A stretch of 64,000 bases of DNA, from assembly GCA_965247735.1 (NCBI GenBank), contig CBDFHN010000002.1, positions 3,224,001 through 3,288,000 on the forward strand, given 5' to 3'. Below are positions 42,162-51,993 of the stretch, piece by piece. A program made the translations under genes and the position numbers. The stretch's first letter is position 1; each line of letters begins with the position of its first letter. The DNA comes from JAOXRU01 sp965247735. GTDB taxonomy: Bacteria > Bacteroidota > Bacteroidia > Flavobacteriales > Flavobacteriaceae. The notes beneath the pieces were generated by a model. It searched no databases, was not told the DNA's origin, and was given only the letters and a program-made list of their open reading frames with translations.

Positions 42162-44513
42162 ATGACAACGAAGACGAAGAAAAAAGGAGCAGTTGCATCT
42201 TTTGGGAAATTTATTAAATGGTTTTGGATTCTATTTCTAGGAGGAGCTTTTACAGTAGCCCTTGTTTTCTTACTCGCTTCTTGGGGGTATTTTGGTGATA
42301 TGCCAACTTTTGATCACCTAGAAAACCCACAAACAAATTTAGCATCACAAGTAATATCTAGTGATGGAAAAGTATTGGGTAAATATTATCTTAACGATAA
42401 TAGAACTCCTGTTGAGTATAAAGACTTACCAGATCATTTGGTGAATGCATTAGTAGCAACAGAAGATGCACGTTTTTTTGAACATGCCGGAATAGATGCC
42501 AGAGGAACACTTAGGGCCTTTGTCTATTTAGGATCAAAAGGAGGGGCTAGTACTATAACACAACAGTTGGCAAGGCAGCTTTTTGTAGGTGTTAGACTTA
42601 AAAACAAGTTCGAAGCCGTTCAGCAAAAAATAAAGGAATGGGTTATTGCAACGCGATTAGAAAGACAATATACCAAAGAAGAGATCGTAGCAATGTATTT
42701 TAATATCTATGATTTTAATAATGCTGCTGATGGAATCCGATCTGCTTCTAGAATTTATTTCGGAAAAGAACCTAGCAAGCTTAAAATAGAAGAATCTGCA
42801 ATGTTGGTAGGAATGTTTAAGAACTCTACACTTTACAATCCAAGACCACATAGGAATCCAGTTGGTACAAAAAACAGAAGAAATGTAGTGCTAGCTCAGA
42901 TGGCTAAATATGAATATATCACGGTAAAAGAAAAGGACTCTTTACAAGCTTTAGACATGAGGCTAAATTACAGACCAGAAAATCATACCGATGGACCAGC
43001 GCCATATTTTAGAATGCATTTAAGGTCTTTCTTAAATAAATGGAAGGCAAAAGAGGAGAATAAAAAGGAAGATGGTTCCGAATACAATATCTATTTAGAT
43101 GGATTAAAAGTATATACAACCATCGATTCTAGGATGCAGAAAAATGCAGAAGATGCCGTAACTAAGCATATGAGTAACCTGCAAAAAGAATTTTTTCATC
43201 AAAATACTCCCGATCGAAATAAGACAGCTCCATTTTTGAATTTAAAAACTAAAGAAATTGATCGTATCATGGAGCGTGCGATGAAAACTTCACCACGATG
43301 GAAATCTTTAAAAGCAAAAGGCAGATCTGAAAAAGAAATTAGAGCTTCTTTTAATAAAAAGGCACCAATGACTGTATTTACTTGGAATACGGAAAGTAGA
43401 GACAAGGATACTATAATGACTCCGTTAGATTCTATTCGGTATTACAAATTTTTCCTGAGGGCGGCAATGATGTCTATGGAACCACAATCAGGACATGTAA
43501 AAGCTTGGGTAGGTGGTATCAATTATAAGCATTTTCAATACGATCAGGTATACAGAGGAGCAAGACAGGCTGGGTCAACATTTAAGCCTTTTGTATATGC
43601 AGCAGCAATTGACCAATTGCGTTTATCTCCTTGCGATTCTGTAACGGATATTAGAGTATGTATTGAAGCAGATAAATATGGGAATCCAGAACCTTGGTGT
43701 CCTCGTAATTCTGATGGAAAGTACACTGGAAAAAGTAAAACGCTTAAAAGTGCATTGGCAAATTCTGTCAACTCTATTACAGCAAAATTAATGGATGAGG
43801 TAGGCCCTGGTCCAGTAATTAAAATTGCCAAAAATTTGGGAATTAAAGCAGATATCCCAGAAGTACCTTCAATTGCTTTAGGAACAGCAGATGTTACTGT
43901 TCATGAAATGGTTGGTGCCTATGGTACTTTTGCAAACCAAGGAGTTTATGTGGAGCCTGTTATTGTAACAAGGATTGAAGATAAAAATGGACTGGTATTG
44001 TATGAGTATACGCCAAAAACCAAAGATGTGCTTAGTGAAGATGTGGCTTATGCTATGGTGAACTTAATGGAAGGTGTGGTACAATCTGGATCTGGTGGAA
44101 GATTAAGACATACTTATAAAAAGACAGACCGCGTTTATAAAGAGGTGATAACTGGATATCCTTACGAACTTACAAATCCTATAGCTGGTAAAACAGGAAC
44201 TACCCAAAACCAGAGTGATGGTTGGTTTATGGGAATGGTACCAAATTTGGTAACAGGAGTTTGGGTTGGTGGTGACGAGAGAGCTACTCACTTTAAATCT
44301 ATAACTTATGGACAAGGAGCTTCCATGGCATTACCTATTTGGGGAATGTATATGAAAGCCAATTATGCAAATAAAGATTTGGAGATATCGGATAAGGCTT
44401 TTAAAAGGCCAAAAGGACTTTCTATCAGTGTTGACTGTGCTAAAAAAGCAAAAGAAGATGCAGAAGAAAGAGACGAGTATGAAAATGGTTTGGATGGTCT
44501 AGATGATTTTTAG
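42162..44513 (+). CDS. penicillin-binding protein 1A-type transglycosylase/transpeptidase
   Basis: The 783-residue class A PBP has a membrane helix at ~17-37. The glycosyltransferase domain carries the catalytic Glu in EDARFFEH near residue 101 and GGASTITQQLARQL near 127. The transpeptidase domain has S472-T-F-K475, S535-V-N537 and K677-T-G-T. It polymerises and cross-links peptidoglycan in the periplasm. It follows gldH after 7 bases, and a terminator lies 63 bases past its stop. Confidence 0.95.
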   Translation: MTTKTKKKGAVASFGKFIKWFWILFLGGAFTVALVFLLASWGYFGDMPTFDHLENPQTNLASQVISSDGKVLGKYYLNDNRTPVEYKDLPDHLVNALVATEDARFFEHAGIDARGTLRAFVYLGSKGGASTITQQLARQLFVGVRLKNKFEAVQQKIKEWVIATRLERQYTKEEIVAMYFNIYDFNNAADGIRSASRIYFGKEPSKLKIEESAMLVGMFKNSTLYNPRPHRNPVGTKNRRNVVLAQMAKYEYITVKEKDSLQALDMRLNYRPENHTDGPAPYFRMHLRSFLNKWKAKEENKKEDGSEYNIYLDGLKVYTTIDSRMQKNAEDAVTKHMSNLQKEFFHQNTPDRNKTAPFLNLKTKEIDRIMERAMKTSPRWKSLKAKGRSEKEIRASFNKKAPMTVFTWNTESRDKDTIMTPLDSIRYYKFFLRAAMMSMEPQSGHVKAWVGGINYKHFQYDQVYRGARQAGSTFKPFVYAAAIDQLRLSPCDSVTDIRVCIEADKYGNPEPWCPRNSDGKYTGKSKTLKSALANSVNSITAKLMDEVGPGPVIKIAKNLGIKADIPEVPSIALGTADVTVHEMVGAYGTFANQGVYVEPVIVTRIEDKNGLVLYEYTPKTKDVLSEDVAYAMVNLMEGVVQSGSGGRLRHTYKKTDRVYKEVITGYPYELTNPIAGKTGTTQNQSDGWFMGMVPNLVTGVWVGGDERATHFKSITYGQGASMALPIWGMYMKANYANKDLEISDKAFKRPKGLSISVDCAKKAKEDAEERDEYENGLDGLDDF

Positions 44514-44576
44514 CGGAAACATACTTCGTGCCTTCGGGGCAAGGTTGTTAATAACAAATCACTAGTTAACTTATAT

Positions 44577-44606
44577 AAAGGTTGAGATTCATTCTCAGCC
44601 TTTTTT
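44577..44606 (+). terminator. intrinsic terminator after PBP1A
   Basis: An aaaggttgaga/tctcagccttt stem (one wobble) with loop ttcat and a T-run closes the ricT-gldH-PBP transcript. Confidence 0.8.
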
Positions 44607-44648
44607 CGTATTCAACAATTCTTTTTATATCTTTAAATATTACAACTT

Positions 44649-44668
44649 ACATGAACAAGTGTTCATGT
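44649..44668 (+). promoter_or_regulatory. operator-like palindrome upstream of the CoA-transferase operon
   Basis: The 20-base site acatgaac-aagt-gttcatgt has perfect 8-base arms and a 4-base centre. It lies 43 bases before the scoA start, a position and form typical of TetR- or MarR-type operators. No regulator gene is adjacent. Confidence 0.6.
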
Positions 44669-44711
44669 TTTGTCATAATTTTTGTAAATTCGGACTTAAA
44701 TAGTTTTTTAT

Positions 44712-45413
44712 ATGATTTCTAGAACAGTTAAGAATGTAGAAGAAGCCTTAGTAGGTGTTACCAATGGCATGACTTTTATGTTGGGTGGATTTGGACTCTG
44801 TGGTATTCCTGAAAATGCAATAGCAGCATTGGTAAAATTGGGAATAAAAGATATTACTTGTATTTCTAATAATGCTGGAGTGGACGATTTTGGTTTGGGA
44901 TTGTTATTGCAACAAAAACAAATTAAAAAAATGGTGTCTTCTTATGTAGGTGAAAACGATGAATTTGAGCGTCAGATGTTGAGTGGTGAATTGGATGTTG
45001 AGCTAATTCCACAAGGAACATTAGCAGAACGTTGTAGAGCTGCACAAGGAGGTTTTCCTGCTTTTTATACACCTGCAGGTTATGGTACAGAAGTAGCTGA
45101 AGGAAAAGAGACTAGAGAGTTTAATGGAAAGATGTATGTATTGGAACATGCTTTTAAAGCTGATTTTGCTTTTGTAAAAGCTTGGAAAGGTGATACAGCT
45201 GGTAATTTAATATTTAAGGGAACAGCACGTAATTTTAATCCATGCATGTGTGGTGCTGCTAAAATTACTGTTGCTGAGGTAGAAGAATTAGTGCCTGCAG
45301 GAACCTTGAACCCAGATGAAGTACATGTGCCTGGAGTTTTTGTAAAGCGTATTTTTCAAGGTGCTCATTACGAGAAAAGAATAGAACAACGTACAGTTAG
45401 AACAAGAGAATAA
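44712..45413 (+). CDS. scoA: 3-oxoacid CoA-transferase subunit A
   Basis: The 233-residue alpha subunit has the signature GGFGLCGIPENAI and the conserved GTLAERCRAAQGGFPAFYTP. With subunit B it moves CoA between succinyl-CoA and acetoacetate or other 3-oxoacids, in ketone-body or short-chain fatty-acid catabolism. It has a palindrome operator upstream and is followed by subunit B after 62 bases. Confidence 0.92.
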   Translation: MISRTVKNVEEALVGVTNGMTFMLGGFGLCGIPENAIAALVKLGIKDITCISNNAGVDDFGLGLLLQQKQIKKMVSSYVGENDEFERQMLSGELDVELIPQGTLAERCRAAQGGFPAFYTPAGYGTEVAEGKETREFNGKMYVLEHAFKADFAFVKAWKGDTAGNLIFKGTARNFNPCMCGAAKITVAEVEELVPAGTLNPDEVHVPGVFVKRIFQGAHYEKRIEQRTVRTRE

Positions 45414-45475
45414 ACTGTTTATAAATACTTAAAAGTATAGAGCAGGTATTGCTCTTTTAAAAATATAACACCATT

Positions 45476-46132
45476 ATGTTAGATAAAAAAGGAATAGCAC
45501 AACGCATAGCTCAGGAATTACAAGACGGTTTTTTTGTAAACCTAGGAATTGGAATCCCTACTTTAGTGGCAAATTATATTCCTAAAAATATTGAAGTAGA
45601 ATTTCAAAGCGAAAATGGAGTGCTAGGTATGGGGCCTTTTCCTTTTGATGGAGAAGAAGATGCTGATATAATTAATGCTGGAAAACAAACGATAACCACC
45701 TTAAATGGTGCTTCTTTTTTTGATTCGGCAACGAGTTTTAATATGATTAGAGGGCAACATATAGATTTAACTATTTTGGGGGCAATGGAGGTAGCTGAAA
45801 ATGGAGATATAGCCAATTGGAAGATTCCTGGAAGGATGGTAAAAGGAATGGGTGGCGCTATGGATCTAGTTGCTTCTGCAGAAAATATTATTGTAGCAAT
45901 GATGCATACCAATAAACGTGGAGAGTCAAAAATACTAGACAAATGTTCCCTGCCACTTACTGGTGTTAACTGTGTTAAGAAAGTAGTTACAAATTTGGCT
46001 GTATTAGAAGTTACCGATAAAGGATTTTTATTATTAGAAAGAGCACCAGGTGTTTCTGTAGAAGAAATAAAAGAGGCAACTGCTGGCACATTAATTGTTG
46101 AAGGTACTATTCCAGAAATGAAATTCAGTTAG
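45476..46132 (+). CDS. scoB: 3-oxoacid CoA-transferase subunit B
   Basis: The 218-residue beta subunit carries the catalytic glutamate E46 in SENGVLGMG, which forms the acyl-glutamyl/CoA intermediate. The G-N-L-G-I-G-I-P opening and the KGMGGAMDL loop are family-conserved. It acts as a heterodimer with subunit A in the cytoplasm. The 62-base gap from scoA contains no terminator, so the pair should be one operon. Confidence 0.93.
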   Translation: MLDKKGIAQRIAQELQDGFFVNLGIGIPTLVANYIPKNIEVEFQSENGVLGMGPFPFDGEEDADIINAGKQTITTLNGASFFDSATSFNMIRGQHIDLTILGAMEVAENGDIANWKIPGRMVKGMGGAMDLVASAENIIVAMMHTNKRGESKILDKCSLPLTGVNCVKKVVTNLAVLEVTDKGFLLLERAPGVSVEEIKEATAGTLIVEGTIPEMKFS

Positions 46133-46275
46133 TTATATAAGAGGTTAATAGTCGCTTTTAGTGATAAACACTACTTTTTCAATTGCATTCACAACATTAT
46201 TTTTTAAATAAGGTTTTTATGTAATACATTTATGTTGAATAAGTTATTAACCCCCACACCTAACAAGTAAATCTT

Positions 46276-46407
46276 ATGGAAAATTCAAATTTCACCTCGG
46301 CTATGGACATGCAAAATAATGGAACTGGTTTTGTTTCTAATGTAAAATCTTCATTTACCTTTATTGGAAACATTTTTAGATTGGCAAGAAAAATAATGAT
46401 GTTTTAA
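46276..46407 (+). CDS. 43-residue small protein with amphipathic/hydrophobic C terminus
   Basis: An ATG at 46276 opens 43 codons ending TAA at 46407. The peptide starts MENSNFTSAMDMQNNG and continues with a hydrophobic-basic stretch (SSFTFIGNIFRLARKIMMF) suited to membrane association. The gap between scoB and the ABC gene otherwise has no coding sequence, and the frame is clean to its stop. No family is recognised; it may be a leader, a membrane microprotein, or noncoding. Confidence 0.4.
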   Translation: MENSNFTSAMDMQNNGTGFVSNVKSSFTFIGNIFRLARKIMMF

Positions 46408-46425
46408 GAAAACGTTTTTTCTTGT

Positions 46426-48117
46426 CTAATAAATTCCCTTCGGAATAGCGTCTATTAGTTTTTTTGTATACTCTTTTTTTGGATTTGAGTAGATAGTATC
46501 TGCATCTCCTTCCTCTTCAATTTTCCCTTTATTCATTACTATAAGTTGATCAGACATGTATTTTACTACTGACAGGTCATGTGATATAAAAATATAAGTA
46601 AATCCGTGCTTTTCTTTTAAGTCATTTAGCAAATTTAGCACTTGTGCCTGCACAGAAATATCAAGTGCAGAAACCGACTCATCGCAAATAATAAGTTTTG
46701 GCTGAATTGCAATAGTTCTTGCAATTCCAATACGTTGTCGCTGTCCACCGCTGAATTCGTGAGGATATCTATTATAATGTGACGCCTCTAATCCTACGCT
46801 TTCTAAAATCGAAATAGCTTTTTCTTTTCGTTCTTTTTGAGAGTGATACAAGCTAAATGTTTTCATGGGCTCTGTAATAGCTAAACCTACTTTTATTCTT
46901 GGATTTAAGGAAGAGTAAGGATCTTGAAAAATTATTTGAATGTCCTTTCGTAACGCACGCATTTCGGCATTGGAAAGGTTGGTAATATCATTCCCTCTAT
47001 AAACAATTTGTCCTGCAGTAGCTTTATCTAATTGTAGGATGGCATTTCCTAGTGTAGATTTTCCACAACCACTCTCTCCTACCAGGCCTAATGTTTCCCC
47101 TTCATAAAGTTTAAAACTTACATTATTAACAGCCTTAAAAGCTGCTTTTTTTCCTAGAAACCCAGATTTGGAAAAATATGTCTTTTCCAAGTTGTTAATC
47201 ACTAATAGTGGAGGCTTTGCATACAACTGCTCATGATGTTTTTTTCTTTGTACCGATGTTACTTGCTCTTCATTAAAAGATTCGGAATAGAAATCGGCTA
47301 TAGTTGGTAGCTTTTTTAGACGTACGTCTAGTGCTGGTTTAGCATTTAGCAAGGCTTTAGTATAGCTTTCTTTTGGATTGCTAAATATGGTTTTGGCATC
47401 ACCTTTCTCAACAATTTTACCTTTATACATCACCACTATAGTATCGGCAATTTCAGAAACTAATGCCAGGTCATGAGTTATAAAAATAATACCCATTCCG
47501 GTTTCTTGCTGCAATGCTTTTAAGAGTAAAATTATTTCTTTTTGTACTGTAACATCTAATGCGGTTGTTGGTTCATCTGCAATTAGCAATTTGGGTTTAC
47601 ACGCTATTGCCATAGCAATCATAACCCGCTGTTTTTGCCCGCCACTTATTTCGTGTGGATAGCTATTGTACATACGTTCTGGAGTAGGCAGTTTTACTTT
47701 TTCGAATAGTGATAAAACTTCAGTTTTTATGGCTTTAGCACTTAATGAGGTATGCTGTTTTAAAATCTCTGCAACTTGGTATCCACAACTTAATGATGGA
47801 TTTAGAGAACTCATTGGCTCTTGAAAAATCATGGCAATCTCATTTCCTCTAATTTTTCTAAATTCCTTTTCGGATAAAGAACTGAGGTCTTTCCCATCAA
47901 AACGAACTTCGTCAACTTTTATTTGAGCCGTTTTTTTTGATAGTAAGCCTAATATAGCCAACGAGGAAACAGATTTTCCGCTCCCCGATTCTCCTACAAT
48001 ACCTAATATTTTGTTTTTCTCAAGCCTATACGATATGTTTTCAACTACCCAATTAGTAGTGGTATCAGTGTTAAAGCCGATAGATAAATTTTTAATACTA
48101 AGTAAGTCGGTATCCAT
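46426..48117 (-). CDS. ABC transporter ATP-binding protein with two ATPase domains (peptide/nickel type)
   Basis: The 563-residue protein fuses two complete ABC modules of the DppD/DppF (Opp) type. The first has GESGSGKS at 42-49 and signature SGGQKQR; the second has GESGCGKS near 345-352 and SGGQRQR. Such fused ATPases energise peptide importers together with membrane partners, none of which are in this window. Alternatives are export or a glutathione-type importer. It is a single gene, divergent from a GNAT gene. Confidence 0.88.
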   Translation of the reverse strand: MDTDLLSIKNLSIGFNTDTTTNWVVENISYRLEKNKILGIVGESGSGKSVSSLAILGLLSKKTAQIKVDEVRFDGKDLSSLSEKEFRKIRGNEIAMIFQEPMSSLNPSLSCGYQVAEILKQHTSLSAKAIKTEVLSLFEKVKLPTPERMYNSYPHEISGGQKQRVMIAMAIACKPKLLIADEPTTALDVTVQKEIILLLKALQQETGMGIIFITHDLALVSEIADTIVVMYKGKIVEKGDAKTIFSNPKESYTKALLNAKPALDVRLKKLPTIADFYSESFNEEQVTSVQRKKHHEQLYAKPPLLVINNLEKTYFSKSGFLGKKAAFKAVNNVSFKLYEGETLGLVGESGCGKSTLGNAILQLDKATAGQIVYRGNDITNLSNAEMRALRKDIQIIFQDPYSSLNPRIKVGLAITEPMKTFSLYHSQKERKEKAISILESVGLEASHYNRYPHEFSGGQRQRIGIARTIAIQPKLIICDESVSALDISVQAQVLNLLNDLKEKHGFTYIFISHDLSVVKYMSDQLIVMNKGKIEEEGDADTIYSNPKKEYTKKLIDAIPKGIY

Positions 48118-48252
48118 AAAAGTGAAAACTAGTTGGCATAAAAATACTAAAAAGAAACGATGTGATAAGGCTTCTAATAATTCAGATTGATAAATTAATA
48201 GCGTATCTTACTACTTATAAAAATGTATATGGATCAATAATAAGGTAAAATA

Positions 48253-48774
48253 ATGAAAGAAAGTATAGTTTTTAGAAAAGCATCTCTAGATGACCTCGCT
48301 GAAGTTATGTCTTTGGCAATTACAACTTTTACAGCTACATACGAGTCTGATAATGATCCTAAGGATTTTAAAAAGTACTTGGATAGCCATTTTAATGAGG
48401 AATTAATTTCAGAACAACTTGTTAACCCCAAAGTACATTACTACTTAGCTTTTTTAGATAAGAGCTGTATAGGTTACTTTAAGTTAAATGAAACTCCTTT
48501 TCAGACAGAAACTGTGGAAGGGGATTGTATAGAGTTGGAACGTATTTATTTACTAAAGACACATCAGAAGAGAGGATTTGGGCTAGAACTTATTACTAAG
48601 GCCAAGGAGATTGCTGTAGCAAAAGAAGTAGATTATTTATGGCTTGGCGTATGGGAAAAAAATCCTATTGCAGTTGCTTTTTATAGGCGAAATGGATTTT
48701 CAATTTTTGATACCCATATATTTATGATCGGTTATGAGAAACAAGTTGACTATTTAATGAAAATAGACTTGTAA
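48253..48774 (+). CDS. GNAT-family N-acetyltransferase
   Basis: The 173-residue protein has the acetyl-CoA binding segment ERIYLLKTHQKRGFGLELITKAKEIA (QKRGFG as the pyrophosphate loop), preceded by GYFKLNETP and followed by YLWLGVWEKNPIAVAFYRRNGF. It transfers an acetyl group to an amine; the substrate is not predictable. The start is the ATG at 48253, 135 bases from the divergent ABC gene start. Confidence 0.82.
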   Translation: MKESIVFRKASLDDLAEVMSLAITTFTATYESDNDPKDFKKYLDSHFNEELISEQLVNPKVHYYLAFLDKSCIGYFKLNETPFQTETVEGDCIELERIYLLKTHQKRGFGLELITKAKEIAVAKEVDYLWLGVWEKNPIAVAFYRRNGFSIFDTHIFMIGYEKQVDYLMKIDL

Positions 48775-48906
48775 AAAACTATATTTGATCTGTAATCGGT
48801 ATAAGGTTATTTTAAGAAATAACTGTAGTTAAAAATAGGTTTTCTTAAAGTTGATGATAAAAATACTATGCCTATAACTTCTGTATTAAAAACAATTTAA
48901 AGCTGT

Positions 48907-50625
48907 ATGAGATTAAAAATTATCCTTGTTCTTACGTTAACTAATTTTATGCTTTTTGGATGCAAACAAAAAGAAAGTTTAGCGATAAAAACTACTAATT
49001 ACTTTGAAGTTGTTAGGTCAGAATTTAAAGGTGATGTTGCCTTAGAAACAACAGCTTTTGTAGAAAAATATTGGAGAGTTGCTGGTAATACTGGATTTAA
49101 TAAAACGGTATATCATATCGTTTCTAAGTTAGAAACTGCTGGTTATATAATTGAAGAAAAAGCTACAGTCAAGGATAGATTTACCTATAGAATAGAAAAA
49201 AGAGCATTAAAAAACCCTACTTGGGAGCCTGTAGATGCAAGTCTTTCTTTTGCAGATACTGGTGCTTCTATTTTAGAACATAAAACGAATAGAAATATGA
49301 TATTTTTAAATTCGTTTTCTACTCCTAAAGAAGGGATAACAGGAGAAATTCTTTATATAGAAAATAAAGAAGCATTAGAAAAAGCCGATTTTAAAGGGAA
49401 AATTGTATTTGCAGAGATGAGTCCATTCTCACTTTATAAAAAAGCTATAGTTGAAGGTGGAGCAATAGGGATTATTACTTATAATAACCCTTCATACTTA
49501 CAACCAGAGAAAAACACAACTTCTATTCAATTTAGATCACTGCCATATAATGAAAAAGCAAAGCCATGGGGAATAGCGCTTTCTTATGCCGCAAAAGAGA
49601 AGCTTAAAACAGCAATTGCTAAAGGTGTAGTTAAGGTCAATGTAAAGATTGAGACCAAAATTTACCCTTCAGAAGAACTTACTGTTGTGGCAAATGTTAA
49701 AGGGGAAAGCTTGGCAAACGAAAGCTTGGTGTTTAGTGCCCATATTCAAGAACCAGGGGCTAATGATAATGCTACTGGAGTTGGAACGCAATTAGAAATG
49801 GCTATGATAACCGCTAACTTGATAAAAGCAGCTAAGGTAAATGCCAAACGTACACTTACTTTTCTTTGGGGAGATGAAATTATATCAACACGTCGTTATA
49901 TCCAAGAAAAAGAAAAAAGAACAGCAGATATCAACTGGGGAATAAGCCTGGATATGGTCGGTGAAAATACTACGGTTACTGGTGGTTCTTTTTTAATAGA
50001 AAAAATGCCCGATCCAAGTGCTATTTGGACCAGAGGAAATGATAAACACTCGGAATGGGGAGGTGATGTTTTAAAATTAGAAGACATGAAACCTCATTAT
50101 TTAAATGATTTTATTATAACTGTATTTAAAGAACAGGGCGTCTATGCAAATTGGGAAGTAAATACCAACCCTTTTGAAGGAGGAAGTGATCATACTCCTT
50201 TTTTAGATGCAGACATTCCAGGGTTGCTACTTTGGCATTTTACAGACCAATTTTACCATACCGATAATGACAGGATAGATAAAGTATCCAAAGAAACCAT
50301 GAAAAACGTTGGGATTTCTGCATTAGTAAGTGCTTATACTTTAATAAATGCTGATGCCAATACAGGTTCATCACTAGTAAAATCAATTGGAAAAGCGGCA
50401 AAAGTTAGGTTAACTACAGAGTTTGAATTGAGCAAAAAAGCAATTGCTGGTGGGGCAAAATTAAAAGAAGAGAAAAAGATAATTAAGGCTTGGAGTGATT
50501 GGTATCAAAAAACCCTAGCCTCCTTAGAAGATATGAATACAGACCCAGCTATGATTGCTGAAGCACAAGCTAATTTGAATATGCAGATGAAAGAAATGTT
50601 AAACAATTTAGCAACAGAAAAATGA
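48907..50625 (+). CDS. lipoprotein M28 aminopeptidase-like peptidase with PA domain
   Basis: The 572-residue lipoprotein (lipobox MLFGC, Cys19) has a PA-type insertion at ~130-230 (FKGKIVFAEMSPFSL ... GAIGIITYNN). The M28 zinc-peptidase core has likely zinc/catalytic residues H279, D287, E324, D349 and H429 (ANDNATG, WGDE, LDMVGEN, SDHTPF). It should trim peptides in the periplasm or on the outer face. A DUF4421 gene overlaps its end by 4 bases, suggesting joint expression. Confidence 0.85.
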   Translation: MRLKIILVLTLTNFMLFGCKQKESLAIKTTNYFEVVRSEFKGDVALETTAFVEKYWRVAGNTGFNKTVYHIVSKLETAGYIIEEKATVKDRFTYRIEKRALKNPTWEPVDASLSFADTGASILEHKTNRNMIFLNSFSTPKEGITGEILYIENKEALEKADFKGKIVFAEMSPFSLYKKAIVEGGAIGIITYNNPSYLQPEKNTTSIQFRSLPYNEKAKPWGIALSYAAKEKLKTAIAKGVVKVNVKIETKIYPSEELTVVANVKGESLANESLVFSAHIQEPGANDNATGVGTQLEMAMITANLIKAAKVNAKRTLTFLWGDEIISTRRYIQEKEKRTADINWGISLDMVGENTTVTGGSFLIEKMPDPSAIWTRGNDKHSEWGGDVLKLEDMKPHYLNDFIITVFKEQGVYANWEVNTNPFEGGSDHTPFLDADIPGLLLWHFTDQFYHTDNDRIDKVSKETMKNVGISALVSAYTLINADANTGSSLVKSIGKAAKVRLTTEFELSKKAIAGGAKLKEEKKIIKAWSDWYQKTLASLEDMNTDPAMIAEAQANLNMQMKEMLNNLATEK

Positions 50626-51638
50626 TTATAAAACGTATACTCGTTATACTTTTTGTTTTTAGTGAAATAAGTATGTTTGGCAAACAAATAAAGGATACCA
50701 CTAAGGTGGAATCTTTTGCAGATAAACTAACCATAAAATTTAATATTGATACACAAAACAGTGCTTTTTCACTCTATGACGCGTCCACAGAAAAATTATA
50801 CAGATTAAAAACTAACGAAAGATCACGATTAGCACTTTCTTTTGATTATGATTTTGTAGGATTTAGCATAGGATATGCTCCAAAATTTTTAATTGAAAAC
50901 GATGACGATGACCTTAAAGGAAAATCATCTTTAATTGAATATGATTTACGTTTATTCTTAGGAAAGTGGGTTCAAGAAGTTAGTTTTTTAAAAAGTAAAG
51001 GGTATTATTTAGAGAATACTAAAGATTTTTTAACTGATTGGGAAGAAGGAATTGATGCCTATATAAAGTTTCCAAATTTAAAGTTTAAGCAATGGACAGG
51101 AAAGACATCCTATGTTTTTAACCCAAACTTTTCTCTAAAAAGTCTAACGTCACAAACAGAATGGCAGAAAAAAAGTGCAGGAAGTTTTATTCCAAAATTT
51201 GGGTATACCTATAGTTCGCTTTTTGATGAAAATGAAGAATTGGAAAGCAAAGAGCATTTTTTTGATTTGCACCTAGAGGCAAGTTATTATTATACTTTTG
51301 TGATCCGAGAAAATTGGCATATTTCGCCTTCGATTTCATTAGGTTATGGGATAAGATTTTCAAAAAAAGAGTTAATATCATCAGAGCTTAATCGTTCTAT
51401 AGAACGCAGTCAAGACCTTGTTCAGAAAATTGCTGGAGGACTTAGATTTGGGTATAACTCTAGGAAGATTATTTTTGGATTGAGTGTAAATTTTGATTCT
51501 AACTTCTATCAAAAGGAAGAGAATATACATGCGTCAAATGACATGGCATATTCTAAGTTGTACTTAGGTTATAGGTTTGATGCTCCGAGAATTATAAAAA
51601 AACCAATCAAGTGGGTAAAGAATAGTCTTAAGTTATAA
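50622..51638 (+). CDS. DUF4421-like outer-membrane protein
   Basis: The 338-residue protein starts within the peptidase stop codon (ATGA). It has a short signal-like N terminus (ILVILFVFSEISMFG) and many amphipathic strands with aromatic girdles (FSIGYAPKFLIEN, FDLHLEASYYYTFV, YSKLYLGYRFDAP), like an outer-membrane barrel. Flavobacterial DUF4421 proteins have this size and look as I recall. Pairing with a periplasmic aminopeptidase suggests a peptide-handling or envelope role. Confidence 0.65.
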   Translation: MIIKRILVILFVFSEISMFGKQIKDTTKVESFADKLTIKFNIDTQNSAFSLYDASTEKLYRLKTNERSRLALSFDYDFVGFSIGYAPKFLIENDDDDLKGKSSLIEYDLRLFLGKWVQEVSFLKSKGYYLENTKDFLTDWEEGIDAYIKFPNLKFKQWTGKTSYVFNPNFSLKSLTSQTEWQKKSAGSFIPKFGYTYSSLFDENEELESKEHFFDLHLEASYYYTFVIRENWHISPSISLGYGIRFSKKELISSELNRSIERSQDLVQKIAGGLRFGYNSRKIIFGLSVNFDSNFYQKEENIHASNDMAYSKLYLGYRFDAPRIIKKPIKWVKNSLKL

Positions 51639-51760
51639 GTACTAATCTTTTCTGATAATGCCTTTTGTTTTCAATTCCATTGTTGTACCAATTATGCATT
51701 AAAAAAACTATTTGTTAAGCTTATTTTAATATACAATTGATATTATTTGTGTTCAGTTTA

Positions 51761-51991
51761 TTAATCAAGAGTTTCAAATTGTTTTCTTTTGTTGTTAAAC
51801 CAATTTTTCATAGCATCTGGTGATTTCATTAATTCTTGCATTTCATGCATTGCTTTTAAATGAGGTTTATCATTCTTTTGAAACATTTCCATTCCATGAT
51901 TTTTACTCATTTCTGCTATTTCTTCAAATGTATTTGCAGTAAATTCTTTGTCACAGGCCCCACCTAATTGATTACAAGTCATTGTTTTCAT
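51761..51991 (-). CDS. DUF1059-like small protein
   Basis: The 76-residue product begins MKTMTCNQLGGACDKEFTAN, with two cysteines and a helix rich in Glu/Met (FEEIAEMSKNHGMEMFQ), resembling the DUF1059 fold. It has no signal peptide. It is the last gene of an ArsR-AHSA1 unit, 2 bases after the AHSA1 stop, so co-expression is likely. Function is unknown. Confidence 0.7.
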   Translation of the reverse strand: MKTMTCNQLGGACDKEFTANTFEEIAEMSKNHGMEMFQKNDKPHLKAMHEMQELMKSPDAMKNWFNNKRKQFETLD

Positions 51992-51993
51992 AA

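Noticed and set aside
45604..46089. A 161-codon minus-strand frame
   Set aside because: It is antisense to scoB, whose catalytic motif is intact.
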